Origin: Aquabacterium humicola
GTDB lineage: Bacteria; Pseudomonadota; Gammaproteobacteria; Burkholderiales; Burkholderiaceae_C
DNA: 64,000 nucleotides
Assembly: GCF_030167915.1 (NCBI RefSeq)
Contig: NZ_JARGNB010000012.1
Span: 1-64,000, forward strand
Direction: 5' to 3'
Below the pieces are notes generated by a model, which saw only the letters and a program-made list of their open reading frames with translations, was not told the origin of the DNA and did no database searches. Shown in pieces: positions 1 through 9,834 of the stretch. Made by a program: the position numbers and the translations under genes. Position 1 is the first letter of the stretch, and every line of letters begins with the position of its first letter.

Positions 1-228
1 CTCGCCGGCGCTGTGCGCAGTGAGCGAAGCGAACGAAGCTAAATGGACGGCGCGGCCCCGGGCTGAGGACCGCAACGGAGTCGGCCCCCCAGGGGCCGAC
101 CGCCGGACTCGGCCCGACGTGCCCGCACCCCGGGCCGCTCGGGCGCTCCACACCTTGCAGGTCCAGTGGCTCCCCGCCCAACGGCCGCAACGGGCCGGCA
201 GCGGTCACGCACCGCAGGGCGGTTCTGC
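1..228. other. Window edge, no supported gene
   Basis: I see no convincing gene here. One plus-strand frame has a stop codon ending at position 42, so a gene entering from the left could end there, but too little is visible to judge. The rest is GC-rich DNA downstream of the CorA-like gene on the minus strand, with no clear terminator. Confidence 0.3.
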
Positions 229-1875
229 TCAGTCCCGCGGCCCCGGCCGCCAGATCGCCGCGAAGATCTTCATGCGCGTCCAGAACGACATGCGTTCGTC
301 GCTCAATGCGTCGAGGAAATCCGACAGGCCCTTGGACTTGTTGATCGTGTAGGCGGTCAGCAGCATGGTCGCGACGAAGGTGACCGCAAAGATGGTCAGC
401 CGGCGCCCCAGCGGCGCATCGGCTTCGGCGAGCAGGTTCATGCCGAGGAAGCCGGTCGTCACGGTGCCGATCAGGCCGAAGATCGTCACCACCGTCAGGC
501 GCACGACGGTGTTGGCCTGTCGGCGCAGCGAGTCGGCGTCGAGGTAGTCGTTCATCTCGGCGATGCGCTGCTTGACCTCCTCGTACAGCGGATCGATCTC
601 GAGGTGGCGAACGCACATCTGGAAGAGGGCGCGCACCTGCGCCTGTTCGGAGATCTCGTGGAACCAGTAGCGGTGGGTGAAGCGCAGGAAGACCTCGAAG
701 CACGAGCGGATCGCGCGCTTGAACTGGCGGATGCTGTCCGGCCGCGTGATGTCCAGGCGGCGCAGGGCATCGGAGAGGCGGTCGGAGAACATCAGCAGCG
801 CCGCCTTCTGGAAGTGCGCGATCAGGAAGAGCATGAAATGCTGGTGGCGGAACTGCGCCAGCACGCCGCGGTCGCGGCAGCCGAAGAAGGTGGAATCGGC
901 GCGGCCGATGACCACCAGCGCGTGGCCGCAGCAGAGATAACGCGTATCGGGTGCGGCCCCGCCGCCGTGCCAGAAGCGGTCGTAGCAGAAGCGGGCCTCG
1001 AAGTCGGACAGGTGCTGCTCGCCGTAGGGCAGCGCCGCGTCGGCCTCTCCGGCGCCGGTGACCAGGCCCAGGCGCACCAGGTCCGCGCGGCTCAATCCGC
1101 GTGGCTCGTCGAGCGCCAGGTAGGCCATCATCGGCATGCGGTAGTACTCGATCTGGCGGAAGCGCAGCAGGCCGGGCTCGGCCGAATGGTGGGACACCAG
1201 GGGGCGCATCAGCCAGGCCCAGTGGGCCGAGATGCGCGGCGCCCGGTGTTCGCTGACGTGCAGCAGGAAGGCCTCGCGGTCGCGCGCGTCGGACGCGGCG
1301 AGCACTTGGCCGTCGCGCCCCAGCCATTCGACCAGCGCCAGGCTGTGCAGCGGCAGGCCGTTCGCATCCCAGCCGGCCGGATAACCTCGGCCGAAGCGGT
1401 ACAGCAGTTCCTGCGCGACGTTCAGCGGCAGGTCGGCGGCCGAGACCTCCAGGTTCAGCAGCACGACGTCGACATCGAGGAAGAAATAGAGGTCGACGTG
1501 CACGATGTCCAGCCGCAGCGGCTCGTCTCCGGGCCAAGCCGCGACGCGCACCGCCGCGACGTCGCCGCGCCGGAACACCCGCATCGGCGAACCGCCGCCG
1601 GCGGCGCGTTGCGCTCGCCCGTCGCCGTAGAGAAAGCGCTGCACGTAGGGCAGGAAGGTGACGAACTCGTTGTAGTGGCGTTCGTGGAAGGTGCCGGCGG
1701 CGCCGTCGAATTCGTCGATGACCTCGCGCCACGGCGACGGCTCAGTGCCGGGTTCCCGCAGCGCCCGCCAGGGTTCGCGGGCGAACGGGCCGTCGTGGGG
1801 GGCGATCAGCCGCAGCGGCCACAGCAGCACCTGGCGCAGGTGGCGGACGGTCGGGGCCGCAGCGGTCGTGGTCAT
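229..1875 (-). CDS. CorA-like membrane protein
   Basis: This 548-residue protein is mostly soluble and ends with two predicted membrane helices. The first helix runs directly into a Gly-Met-Asn tripeptide at residues 478-480, the ion-selectivity signature of CorA-type divalent cation channels. The second helix follows after a short loop. These features suggest an inner-membrane protein of the CorA superfamily. The protein is much longer than typical CorA (about 320 residues), and about 33 residues follow the second helix, where CorA proteins usually end within a few basic residues. The long N-terminal domain was not recognised. Substrate is unknown: magnesium, zinc or another ion is possible. 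The ATG start lies 88 bp from the divergent amidotransferase gene. Confidence 0.7.
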   Translation of the reverse strand: MTTTAAAPTVRHLRQVLLWPLRLIAPHDGPFAREPWRALREPGTEPSPWREVIDEFDGAAGTFHERHYNEFVTFLPYVQRFLYGDGRAQRAAGGGSPMRVFRRGDVAAVRVAAWPGDEPLRLDIVHVDLYFFLDVDVVLLNLEVSAADLPLNVAQELLYRFGRGYPAGWDANGLPLHSLALVEWLGRDGQVLAASDARDREAFLLHVSEHRAPRISAHWAWLMRPLVSHHSAEPGLLRFRQIEYYRMPMMAYLALDEPRGLSRADLVRLGLVTGAGEADAALPYGEQHLSDFEARFCYDRFWHGGGAAPDTRYLCCGHALVVIGRADSTFFGCRDRGVLAQFRHQHFMLFLIAHFQKAALLMFSDRLSDALRRLDITRPDSIRQFKRAIRSCFEVFLRFTHRYWFHEISEQAQVRALFQMCVRHLEIDPLYEEVKQRIAEMNDYLDADSLRRQANTVVRLTVVTIFGLIGTVTTGFLGMNLLAEADAPLGRRLTIFAVTFVATMLLTAYTINKSKGLSDFLDALSDERMSFWTRMKIFAAIWRPGPRD

Positions 1876-1963
1876 CGATGCACCCCTGAACCTCGGTTCT
1901 TACAGTGCGCTGCCTGGGTCACACTGGCGGCCATCATAGAGGGGGCTCGGACCGAGAGACAGC

Positions 1964-2695
1964 ATGAAACCGGTACTGGTGCTGCAGCATCTTCACGACG
2001 ACGGGCCGGCGTACTTCGGCGACTGGCTGGCACGCGAGGGCGTGCCGATGGACCTGCGCTGCACTGAAGCAGGACAGGACTTCCCGACGGACCTGTCGGC
2101 GCACGCGGGGCTGGCGATCCTCGGCGGCTCGATGAGCGCGAACGACGATCTGCCGTCGTTGCGGCGAGCCGAGTCGCTGATCCGCGAAGCCGTGGCGAAC
2201 GGCCAGCCGGTGATCGGGCACTGCCTGGGCGGTCAATTGATGGCCCGCGCCCTGGGTGGCCAGGTGCGTCGCTCGATCGCCCCGGAGATCGGCTGGCAGG
2301 CGATCTCGCCCGACGTCGACGCCGAGGCGATGGCGGCTGCGGCCAGCGATGACTGGTTCGGGCCGGCTCCCTGGCCCAAGGTGTTCCAGTGGCACTTCGA
2401 GGCCTTCAGCCTGCCGACCGGCGCCGTGTCGCTGGCCACCAGTCCCGCCTGCCGGCACCAGGCCTTCGCGCTGGGTCCGCACCTGGCGATGCAGTTCCAT
2501 GTCGAGCTCGACGCAGCCAAGCTGGCGGCGTGGTCGGCGGCGATCGGCCAGGCCTATGTCGAGGCGCACGCCCGGCATCCGGGCTGCGTGCAGAGCGTGG
2601 CTGCCATGCACGCGCAGGCGGCGACGGGCCTGCCGGATCAGCATCGCTTCGCCGAACGGATCTACCGGCGGTGGCTCGCCGGCTTCATGGTTTGA
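1964..2695 (+). CDS. Class I glutamine amidotransferase-like protein
   Basis: The 243-residue protein has the class I glutamine amidotransferase fold. The nucleophile elbow GHCLGGQ places the catalytic cysteine at residue 87, and a downstream FHVE segment supplies the usual His and Glu of the triad. No synthetase domain is attached, so this is a stand-alone glutaminase-like protein of the type often annotated as GMP-synthase-like. A partner enzyme or specific substrate cannot be read from the sequence. It is transcribed away from the CorA-like gene, and the AT-rich aceA leader follows it. Confidence 0.8.
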   Translation: MKPVLVLQHLHDDGPAYFGDWLAREGVPMDLRCTEAGQDFPTDLSAHAGLAILGGSMSANDDLPSLRRAESLIREAVANGQPVIGHCLGGQLMARALGGQVRRSIAPEIGWQAISPDVDAEAMAAAASDDWFGPAPWPKVFQWHFEAFSLPTGAVSLATSPACRHQAFALGPHLAMQFHVELDAAKLAAWSAAIGQAYVEAHARHPGCVQSVAAMHAQAATGLPDQHRFAERIYRRWLAGFMV

Positions 2696-2936
2696 TTTTC
2701 ATATCGAGAAATCTGCATTTCGTAATGTGGATTGCAGCGGTGCTGCATCGCAGCAAGATTTTTCATCGTGAAGGAAGCAATTTCTCATCATGGAATCTGA
2801 AACGTAAGTCGTTGAAATCAAAAGAGAAAGTTTTTAGTCTTCTATAAGACATAAGTCTCCACAGAAGCGGGCGGCGTCGGTAGGCTTGAGCCATCCCGGT
2901 TCGCAACCGATTCCCACCGCAACGCAAGGAGCTTCC
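2696..2936 (+). promoter_or_regulatory. AT-rich promoter and leader of aceA
   Basis: This 241-bp gap is far richer in A and T than its surroundings. It contains a perfect inverted repeat TGCTGC-ATC-GCAGCA at 2741-2755, a small palindrome GTCTT-CTAT-AAGAC at 2837-2850 that includes a TATAAG box at 2843-2848, and the ribosome binding site AAGGAG just before the aceA ATG. Isocitrate lyase genes are normally carbon-source controlled, so these palindromes are candidate operators. No known regulator site was matched. Confidence 0.5.
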
Positions 2937-4235
<1,299 letters not shown>

Positions 4236-4262
4236 TCCCGCTTCACACGCTGCGGTCCATCA

Positions 4263-4300
4263 GAAGGGGCGCGACCCGCGAGGGTCGCGCCCCTTCTTTT
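4263..4300 (+). terminator. Rho-independent terminator of aceA
   Basis: A perfect 15-bp stem (4263-4277 with 4282-4296) is closed by a GCGA tetraloop and followed by four T residues on the plus strand. It ends aceA transcription. On the minus strand no T-run follows, so it is unlikely to serve the converging LuxR-type gene. Confidence 0.93.
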
Positions 4301-4311
4301 CATGAGGGCCG

Positions 4312-4989
4312 TCAGTGCGTGTTCGGCTGGAGCATCAGTCCGGCCATCGGCGGCAACGCGGCGATCCGGCGCAGCAGCTCGCGCAGGCTGGACGCGCCGG
4401 TCTTCGCGCGCACGCTGGCTATGTGCGTGCGGATGGTCGACACGCGCAGCCCGAGGCTGCGCGCCATGTCGGCGGGCGAGGCGCCCTGGCACAGCAGTTC
4501 CAGCAGGCGCGCTTCGGCCAGCGTCAGCCCGTAGACGCTCGCGAAGCACTGGATCGCCAGCGGCGAGCACACCGACGAACGCTCCAACAGCAGCAGCGCG
4601 GCGCGCACGCCTTGCCACGGCACGGGCACCACGGCGACGACCGTGCTGCGGCCCGCGCGCTTCAAGGGCACGTAGCCATGGCCGGCGCGCTCGATCGCGG
4701 TCTCGATGGCGCCTGCGAGCCTGGCCCTGCCGTCGGCCACTTCAAGGCAGCCGTCGCGGACCGACAGCGGGTGGCCTTCGCTCATCGCCGCGCGCGCCGC
4801 GATGTTGGCGAACAGCACGTTGAACCGGCCGTCGACGAGCGCCAGCGCCTGGTCGATCCGGTCGAGCACGCGCGTCAGGTCGTCGCGCACCGGCACCCGC
4901 GTCGGAGCACCCTCTGCCGGCGGGCGGTCGAGCCACTCGGGCAGCGCGCGCCGCCGGGCGCCCGCCTCGGAAAAGCCATCGGTCGACAT
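4312..4989 (-). CDS. LuxR-family (GerE HTH) regulator
   Basis: This 225-residue protein ends with a LuxR/GerE-type helix-turn-helix at about residues 150-215, containing the usual LTLAEARLLELLCQG and STIRTHIASVRAKTG segments. The N-terminal part looks like a PAS-type sensory domain and has no receiver-domain aspartate pattern, so it is probably not a two-component response regulator. It is divergent from a second LuxR-type gene, with 140 bp between the starts. The two may share a control region. Ligand and targets are unknown. Confidence 0.8.
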   Translation of the reverse strand: MSTDGFSEAGARRRALPEWLDRPPAEGAPTRVPVRDDLTRVLDRIDQALALVDGRFNVLFANIAARAAMSEGHPLSVRDGCLEVADGRARLAGAIETAIERAGHGYVPLKRAGRSTVVAVVPVPWQGVRAALLLLERSSVCSPLAIQCFASVYGLTLAEARLLELLCQGASPADMARSLGLRVSTIRTHIASVRAKTGASSLRELLRRIAALPPMAGLMLQPNTH

Positions 4990-5129
4990 AAACGCACGCC
5001 GTGCCCCGCCGTCAGGGCCGACGCGTCCTCCTTGCCGTTGTCGTTGGCGCCACTCTAGGACGCCTCAAGGCCGGATTCGCCCTCCCGGGAGGGGGTGACC
5101 AGGCGTGTGGTCGATGTCAAGATGCGACG

Positions 5130-6218
5130 ATGAAGCGCGCTGCGGACCTGGCCAGGCTGCGCACCCTGGCGTCGATGGGCCTGACCGCCGAGGCCTTCAT
5201 CCCGGCCTTGCTCGAGGCCTTGCACGCCATCATCCCGTCGGACCGCAACCTGTTCGACTGGACCGACAGCACCGGCCGGCTCGTGCGCTACTACTTCGAA
5301 GGCACGGTCGACCACGAGATCAACCAGCACTACTTCGAAACCTTCCACAACACGCGCGAAGCTGAGGTGATGCCCTCGTTCCGCGATGCGGTGATGGGCC
5401 GAGCCGTCGTGCACAGTGCCGAGCAGCTCGACCGGCCCGAGTTCTTCCGCTCGGCGCTCTACAACGAGATCTGGCGCCCGCAGCGCCTGCACACCCGCAC
5501 CGAGGCCATCGTGCGCGGCGTGCGCGGCGAGCCGCTGGGTTCGCTGGTGCTGTACCGCGGCCCCGGCGAGCGCAAGTTCACGCGGGCCGAAGAAGCGCTG
5601 CTGGCGCAGATCGCGCCGTACGTCGCCCGCGGGCTGCAGGCGCCGACCGCCGAGCTGAACCATGCGGAGTTCGTGCCGCGCCGCGGCCGCCGGGCGTTCG
5701 CATGCATCGACGACGCGGGCGTGCTGGTCCACCTGTCGCCGGACGCCTTGAAGGTGCTGCTGCTGGCCCATGGCGGCGTGACGCCCGAGCGCGCGGCGCG
5801 CGTGCCGCAGCGCGACGACTTCCCGACGCTCACCGCGATCTGGCAGCACCACCAGCGCTCGGCCGGCCTGAGCCAGGAGAACCTGGTGCTGACCGTCGAC
5901 AACGCCTGGGGCCGGTTCTCGTTCGAGAGCTGCTCGCTGAAGGGGCTGGCACCGGGGCGGCCGATGCTGCACGTGACCATCCAGCACCATGAGCCGATGG
6001 AGGTGGCCCTGCGCCGGGCGCTCGACAACCTGGCGCTGACGCCGGCGCAGAAGGAGGTCTGCCTGCTGCTGCGCACCGGCCACTCGCAGGCCGAAATCGC
6101 CGGCCTGCTCGGCGTCTCGGCGTCGACGGTGGCCGACCACGTCCGCAAGATCTACGCGCGCCTGGACGTGCACTCGGTGCAGGAGCTCGGCAGCCTGATC
6201 CTGCGGCTGGCGGCCTGA
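5130..6218 (+). CDS. LuxR-family (GerE HTH) regulator
   Basis: A 362-residue regulator with a C-terminal LuxR-type helix-turn-helix at about residues 290-360, around LTPAQKEVCLLLRTG and ASTVADHVRKIYARL. The long N-terminal region resembles a GAF-like sensing domain. The ATG at 5130 is preferred over an upstream in-frame ATG at 5001, because the intervening codons are low-complexity and unlike a protein start. The ribosome binding site before 5130 is weak. It is paired head-to-head with another LuxR-type gene. Confidence 0.8.
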   Translation: MKRAADLARLRTLASMGLTAEAFIPALLEALHAIIPSDRNLFDWTDSTGRLVRYYFEGTVDHEINQHYFETFHNTREAEVMPSFRDAVMGRAVVHSAEQLDRPEFFRSALYNEIWRPQRLHTRTEAIVRGVRGEPLGSLVLYRGPGERKFTRAEEALLAQIAPYVARGLQAPTAELNHAEFVPRRGRRAFACIDDAGVLVHLSPDALKVLLLAHGGVTPERAARVPQRDDFPTLTAIWQHHQRSAGLSQENLVLTVDNAWGRFSFESCSLKGLAPGRPMLHVTIQHHEPMEVALRRALDNLALTPAQKEVCLLLRTGHSQAEIAGLLGVSASTVADHVRKIYARLDVHSVQELGSLILRLAA

Positions 6219-6245
6219 AGCCGCCGGATGGGCTTCGGAAGGTCT

Positions 6246-7172
6246 TCAGGCGCCGCGGGCGCGGCGCATCACCAGCAGCGCGAAACCGGCAGCGGCGACA
6301 GCGAGCGCGGCGACGAACGTCGGCGACGCCAGCTGCTGCAGCGCGTCGAGCAGGTCGCCGAAGCCCATGGCCGGCATGTTCTGCAACAGCGCGAGCGCAT
6401 CGTCCGGAGACTTCAGCTGGATGCGCACCGGTCCGTCGCGATCGACCCCGATCAGCGCGCCGCCGGCCTTCTTCACCAGCCCCTGCAACGTGGCGGTGAC
6501 GATCTTGCTGTCGAAGAGCTTCTCCATCACCACGCCGGCCAGCACCACCGCCGCGATCAGCGCCGGCACGCCCCAGCGCTTGAACCAGGCTGATGCCGCC
6601 ATCGCGATCAGGATCAGCGGCGACAGCCACAGCGTGGCCAGCACGACGCCGACGCCGACGCGCAGCGCGAACACCGCGGCGGCCGCGAACAGCGTGCGCC
6701 AGGGCAGCGACCACCAGGCGTCGAGCCCCCATTCCTTGAGCACCAGCACCAGCCCGACGACGAAGCCGCCGGCCAGGCCGACGCCCAGCGCCAGCAGCGG
6801 CACCAGCACCAGGTGGGCGAGCAAGGTCGTGGCCAGGCTCTGCGAATGGCCGATCGGCAGCGACAGCCAGAACTCGATCGAGCGGTCCTGGTGATCGCGG
6901 CGGGCGAGACCCGGCGCCAGGAACAGCGAGGTGATCCAGGTCAGCGCCAGCGAGCCCATGCCGATCGCGGCGATGCTGCCGGCGGCAATGAGGATCGGAT
7001 GCGGCACATGCTGGATCACCGTCTCCATCTCCTTGTCGGTGTCGACATCGAACATCACGGTGCCGAACGATGCCGCGGCGATGATCAGCGCCAGCGGGAT
7101 CAGCATCAGCGCGAGCCAGCCGCGGCGGTGCTGCATCCATTCGCGCAGCAGCAAGGTGTTGAAGCGGTCCAT
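6246..7172 (-). CDS. ABC-2 type transporter permease
   Basis: The 308-residue protein has about six hydrophobic segments: one near residues 18-40, one near 60-90, a cluster at 115-215, and a last one before the basic C-terminus. This fits the permease of a small ABC-2 export or sensing system. It is the last gene of a three-gene operon after a GntR regulator and an ATPase, with 13 bp between ATPase stop and permease start. GntR(YtrA)-ATPase-permease units are often induced by cell-envelope stress or antimicrobial peptides, but the substrate here is not known. Confidence 0.8.
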   Translation of the reverse strand: MDRFNTLLLREWMQHRRGWLALMLIPLALIIAAASFGTVMFDVDTDKEMETVIQHVPHPILIAAGSIAAIGMGSLALTWITSLFLAPGLARRDHQDRSIEFWLSLPIGHSQSLATTLLAHLVLVPLLALGVGLAGGFVVGLVLVLKEWGLDAWWSLPWRTLFAAAAVFALRVGVGVVLATLWLSPLILIAMAASAWFKRWGVPALIAAVVLAGVVMEKLFDSKIVTATLQGLVKKAGGALIGVDRDGPVRIQLKSPDDALALLQNMPAMGFGDLLDALQQLASPTFVAALAVAAAGFALLVMRRARGA

Positions 7173-7185
7173 CGAGGGTTCTCCT

Positions 7186-8061
7186 TCAGCCCTGGGTGCG
7201 GTTCATCTCGGGCGCGCGGGTCAGCGCGACGAACAGGTCGACCAGGCTCGGCCGCACGCGCTGGCCGAGCGCCGCGACGCCTTCCGGCGGCGGCCCGTCG
7301 AACAGTGCGGCCGAGCCGCCCTGCACGCGGTAGCGCAGCAGCGGGTGCGCGGCGGCGATCGCCTCGGCCTGCGCCGGGTCGTGGCTCAGCGCGACGAAGC
7401 GGCGGTCCATCTCCTCGAGGCTGATCGACAGCACCAGCTTGCCCTCGTTGAGCATCATCACGTCCGACAGCAGCGTCTCGATCTCCTCGACCTGGTGGGT
7501 CGAGATCAGCACGCTGCGCTCGCCGTCGCACCACTCGTCGATCAGCATCTCGTAAAAGGCCTTGCGCGACAGCACGTCCAGGCCCAGCGTCGGCTCGTCG
7601 AGGACCATCACCTGCGCGTCGATCGACGCGATCAGCGCCAGGTGAACCTGCACCACCATGCCCTTGGACAGCGACTTGACTCGGTCCTTCAGGCCGACGC
7701 TGGTGCGCCTGAGCAGCGCCCGCGCGCGGTCGGCCGAGAAGCGCGGATGCAGTCCGCTCATCAGGGTGATCAGCTCGTCCACCCGCGCCCAGCGCGGCAG
7801 GATCGCGACGTCGGGGATGTACGACAGGCGCTCGAGCAGCGCGACGCGCTGCTTCGCCGGGTCCATGCCCAGCACGCTGAGCCGCCCACCCTCGGCACCC
7901 TTCAGGCCGACCAGCGCCTTCATCAACGTGGTCTTGCCGGCGCCGTTGTGGCCGAGCAGCCCGACGACGCGGCCCTTGGGGACCGTGAAGCTGACCTCGT
8001 CGATCGCCACCTTCTTGCCGTAGCGCAGCGTCAGGCCTTCCGCCTGGATCAGGGCGTCCAT
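7186..8061 (-). CDS. ABC transporter ATP-binding protein
   Basis: A 291-residue ATPase with Walker A GHNGAGKTT, a signature-like LSKGM in place of LSGGQ, and Walker B VMVLDEPTLGLD. It pairs with the downstream permease. The start is set at 8061 because its ATG shares one base with the stop codon of the upstream GntR gene (TGATG), indicating translational coupling. Reading further upstream would run into GntR coding sequence. Confidence 0.9.
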   Translation of the reverse strand: MDALIQAEGLTLRYGKKVAIDEVSFTVPKGRVVGLLGHNGAGKTTLMKALVGLKGAEGGRLSVLGMDPAKQRVALLERLSYIPDVAILPRWARVDELITLMSGLHPRFSADRARALLRRTSVGLKDRVKSLSKGMVVQVHLALIASIDAQVMVLDEPTLGLDVLSRKAFYEMLIDEWCDGERSVLISTHQVEEIETLLSDVMMLNEGKLVLSISLEEMDRRFVALSHDPAQAEAIAAAHPLLRYRVQGGSAALFDGPPPEGVAALGQRVRPSLVDLFVALTRAPEMNRTQG

Positions 8062-8411
8062 CAGTTGTCCTCCCACTTCAGTTGTTCGGCCGTGATGCCC
8101 AGCCGGCGCAGGCGGGCGCGCAGCTGCGGCCATTCGTCGTTCAGGAAGCGGTCACGCTCGGCGCTGCGCAGGCGTTCGCGCGCGCCTGGCCGCACGTAGA
8201 TGCCGAGGCCGCGTCGCGTCTCGATCAGGCCTTCCTCGCCCAGCGCCTGCAGCGCGCGGGTGACGGTCAGCGGGTTGATCAGGTAGCGGTTGGCGAGCGT
8301 GCGCACCGACGGCAGCGGCTGGCCTTCGGCCGGTTCGCCGTCGAGCAGCTGCGCGGCCAGCTGGTCGGCGAGCTGCTGGTAGATCGGCAGCTTGTGGTCC
8401 CAGGTCTGCAT
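8061..8411 (-). CDS. GntR-family regulator, YtrA type
   Basis: This short (116-residue) regulator has the GntR winged helix at about residues 8-75, with the typical LPIYQQLADQLAAQLLDGE and LPSVRTLANRY segments. It lacks a large effector domain, as in the YtrA subfamily, which represses its own ABC operon. The ATG at 8411 is chosen because family members start just before the PIYQQL motif. A GTG upstream at 8444 would place the palindromic operator inside the gene. Confidence 0.85.
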   Translation of the reverse strand: MQTWDHKLPIYQQLADQLAAQLLDGEPAEGQPLPSVRTLANRYLINPLTVTRALQALGEEGLIETRRGLGIYVRPGARERLRSAERDRFLNDEWPQLRARLRRLGITAEQLKWEDN

Positions 8412-8421
8412 GGGCGGATCC

Positions 8422-8445
8422 GGTGTGTTGCTGATGTAGCACACC
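8422..8445 (-). promoter_or_regulatory. Palindromic operator upstream of GntR operon
   Basis: The 24-bp segment has perfect 6-bp arms, GGTGTG and CACACC, and further partial symmetry between them (16 of 24 positions match the reverse complement). It lies 10 bp upstream of the GntR start codon. YtrA-type regulators bind long inverted repeats at their own promoters, so this is a good autoregulatory operator candidate. Confidence 0.55.
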
Positions 8446-8550
8446 ATATCAAGCCCGGCCGGGGCGGTCGCGGCCGGTGCGACCAACTGCAGGAGCGGAC
8501 GACGAACTGCAGGCGACCCCGAGCTCGCTGCGCCCGCGTGCCGCCGCGTC

Positions 8551-9699
8551 CTACATCGACGCTTCCAGCATGCGCCGGTAGTCGCCGCGTGTCGCGATGC
8601 GCGGGTTGGTCTTGTGGCAATGGTCGGCCATCGCGCCGTCGATGATGCGTTCGAAGAGCTCGGGCGTGACCCCCATCTCGGCCAGGCCGGACGGCAGGCC
8701 GAGGCGCGCATTCATCGCCCGGATCGCGTCGACCACCTCGGTGCCCCGATCGTCGCAGCCGGGCAGGCCCATCGCGTGCGCGATGCGCTGCAGGCGGCGC
8801 TCGCGGCGGATCGATTCGGCCTCGGCATTGAAGGCGATCACCGCCGGCAGGAACACCGCGTTCAAGGTGCCGTGGTGAAGCTTCGGGTTCACCCCACCCA
8901 GGCTGTGGCTCAGGGAGTGCACGCAGCCCAGGCCCTTCTGGAAGGCCATCGCGCCCTGCATGCTGGCGCTCATCATCGCCCAGCGGGCGTCGCGGTCCTG
9001 GCCATCGCGGGTGGCGCGTTCGATGTGCGCCCAGCCGCGCTCCAGGCCGTCGAGCGCGATGCCATCGGCCGGCGGATTGATCGCCGGCGCCATGAAGGTT
9101 TCCAGGCAATGCGCGATCGCGTCCATGCCGGTCGCGGCGGTCAGCAGCGGCGGCAAGCCGGCCGTCAGCGCCGGGTCCAGGATGGCCGCCTTGGGCATCA
9201 GGTGCCAGCTGTGGAAACCGAGCTTGCGGCCGTCGTCGACGATGACGATCGCGCCGCGCGCGACCTCGCTGCCGGTGCCGGCGGTGGTCGGCACGGCGAT
9301 CAGCGGCGCCACGGCTTCGCTGATCTTCGGGCTGCCGCCTTCGATCGTCGCGTAGGTCCTCAGCGGGCCGGGATGGGTGGCGAGGATCGCGACGCCCTTG
9401 GCCAGGTCGATGCTCGAGCCGCCGCCGACGGCGATCAGCCCGTCGCAGTCGTTCGCGCGGTAGACCTCGACCGCCGCGCGCACCGCGGCTTCGGTCGGGT
9501 TGCTGGGCGTGCCGTCGAAGACCGCATGCGGCATGTCGGCCAGCGGCGCCAGCGCCTGCGCCAGCACGCCGGCCGCCCGCACGCCGGCGTCGGTCACCAC
9601 CAGCGGGCGGCGCATGCCGATGCGCTGGCATTCCTGCGGCAGCACGGCGATCGCGCCGTGGTCGATCTCGATCTGGGTCAGGTAGAGGATGCGGGCCAT
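8551..9699 (-). CDS. Iron-containing alcohol dehydrogenase
   Basis: The 382-residue protein is a type III alcohol dehydrogenase. It has the NAD-binding GGGSSIDLAKG segment near residue 93, PTTAGTGSE further on, and the metal-binding region with GMDAIAHCLETF and HSLSHSLGG. The family oxidises alcohols or reduces aldehydes using a divalent metal; the substrate cannot be set from sequence. The ATG at 9699 gives the usual MARILYLT-type start. It is transcribed away from an esterase gene across a 135-bp gap. Confidence 0.9.
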   Translation of the reverse strand: MARILYLTQIEIDHGAIAVLPQECQRIGMRRPLVVTDAGVRAAGVLAQALAPLADMPHAVFDGTPSNPTEAAVRAAVEVYRANDCDGLIAVGGGSSIDLAKGVAILATHPGPLRTYATIEGGSPKISEAVAPLIAVPTTAGTGSEVARGAIVIVDDGRKLGFHSWHLMPKAAILDPALTAGLPPLLTAATGMDAIAHCLETFMAPAINPPADGIALDGLERGWAHIERATRDGQDRDARWAMMSASMQGAMAFQKGLGCVHSLSHSLGGVNPKLHHGTLNAVFLPAVIAFNAEAESIRRERRLQRIAHAMGLPGCDDRGTEVVDAIRAMNARLGLPSGLAEMGVTPELFERIIDGAMADHCHKTNPRIATRGDYRRMLEASM

Positions 9700-9834
9700 G
9701 GCGGATGTCCGGAGTGGGCGCGAAGGAAGCCACAGTATCCTTGCCGACCCGCCTTTGCCAACAGCGCCTGCGCGACATCTCTTGAAGCCCCCCGATCCGT
9801 TCCCGTCGAGCCGCCGAAGGCCCAAGGGGGCGAC

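Noticed and set aside
166-2067. Long open frame on the plus strand opposite the CorA-like gene
   Set aside because: It mirrors the codon structure of the minus-strand gene, is rich in Arg, Ala, Gly and His, and has no recognisable domain. It is a shadow frame of high-GC coding DNA.
8450-8550. Direct repeat of AACTGCAGG in the gap between the GntR operon and the iron alcohol dehydrogenase
   Set aside because: Two 9-base copies 26 bp apart in GC-rich DNA could easily be chance, and no function is suggested by position.
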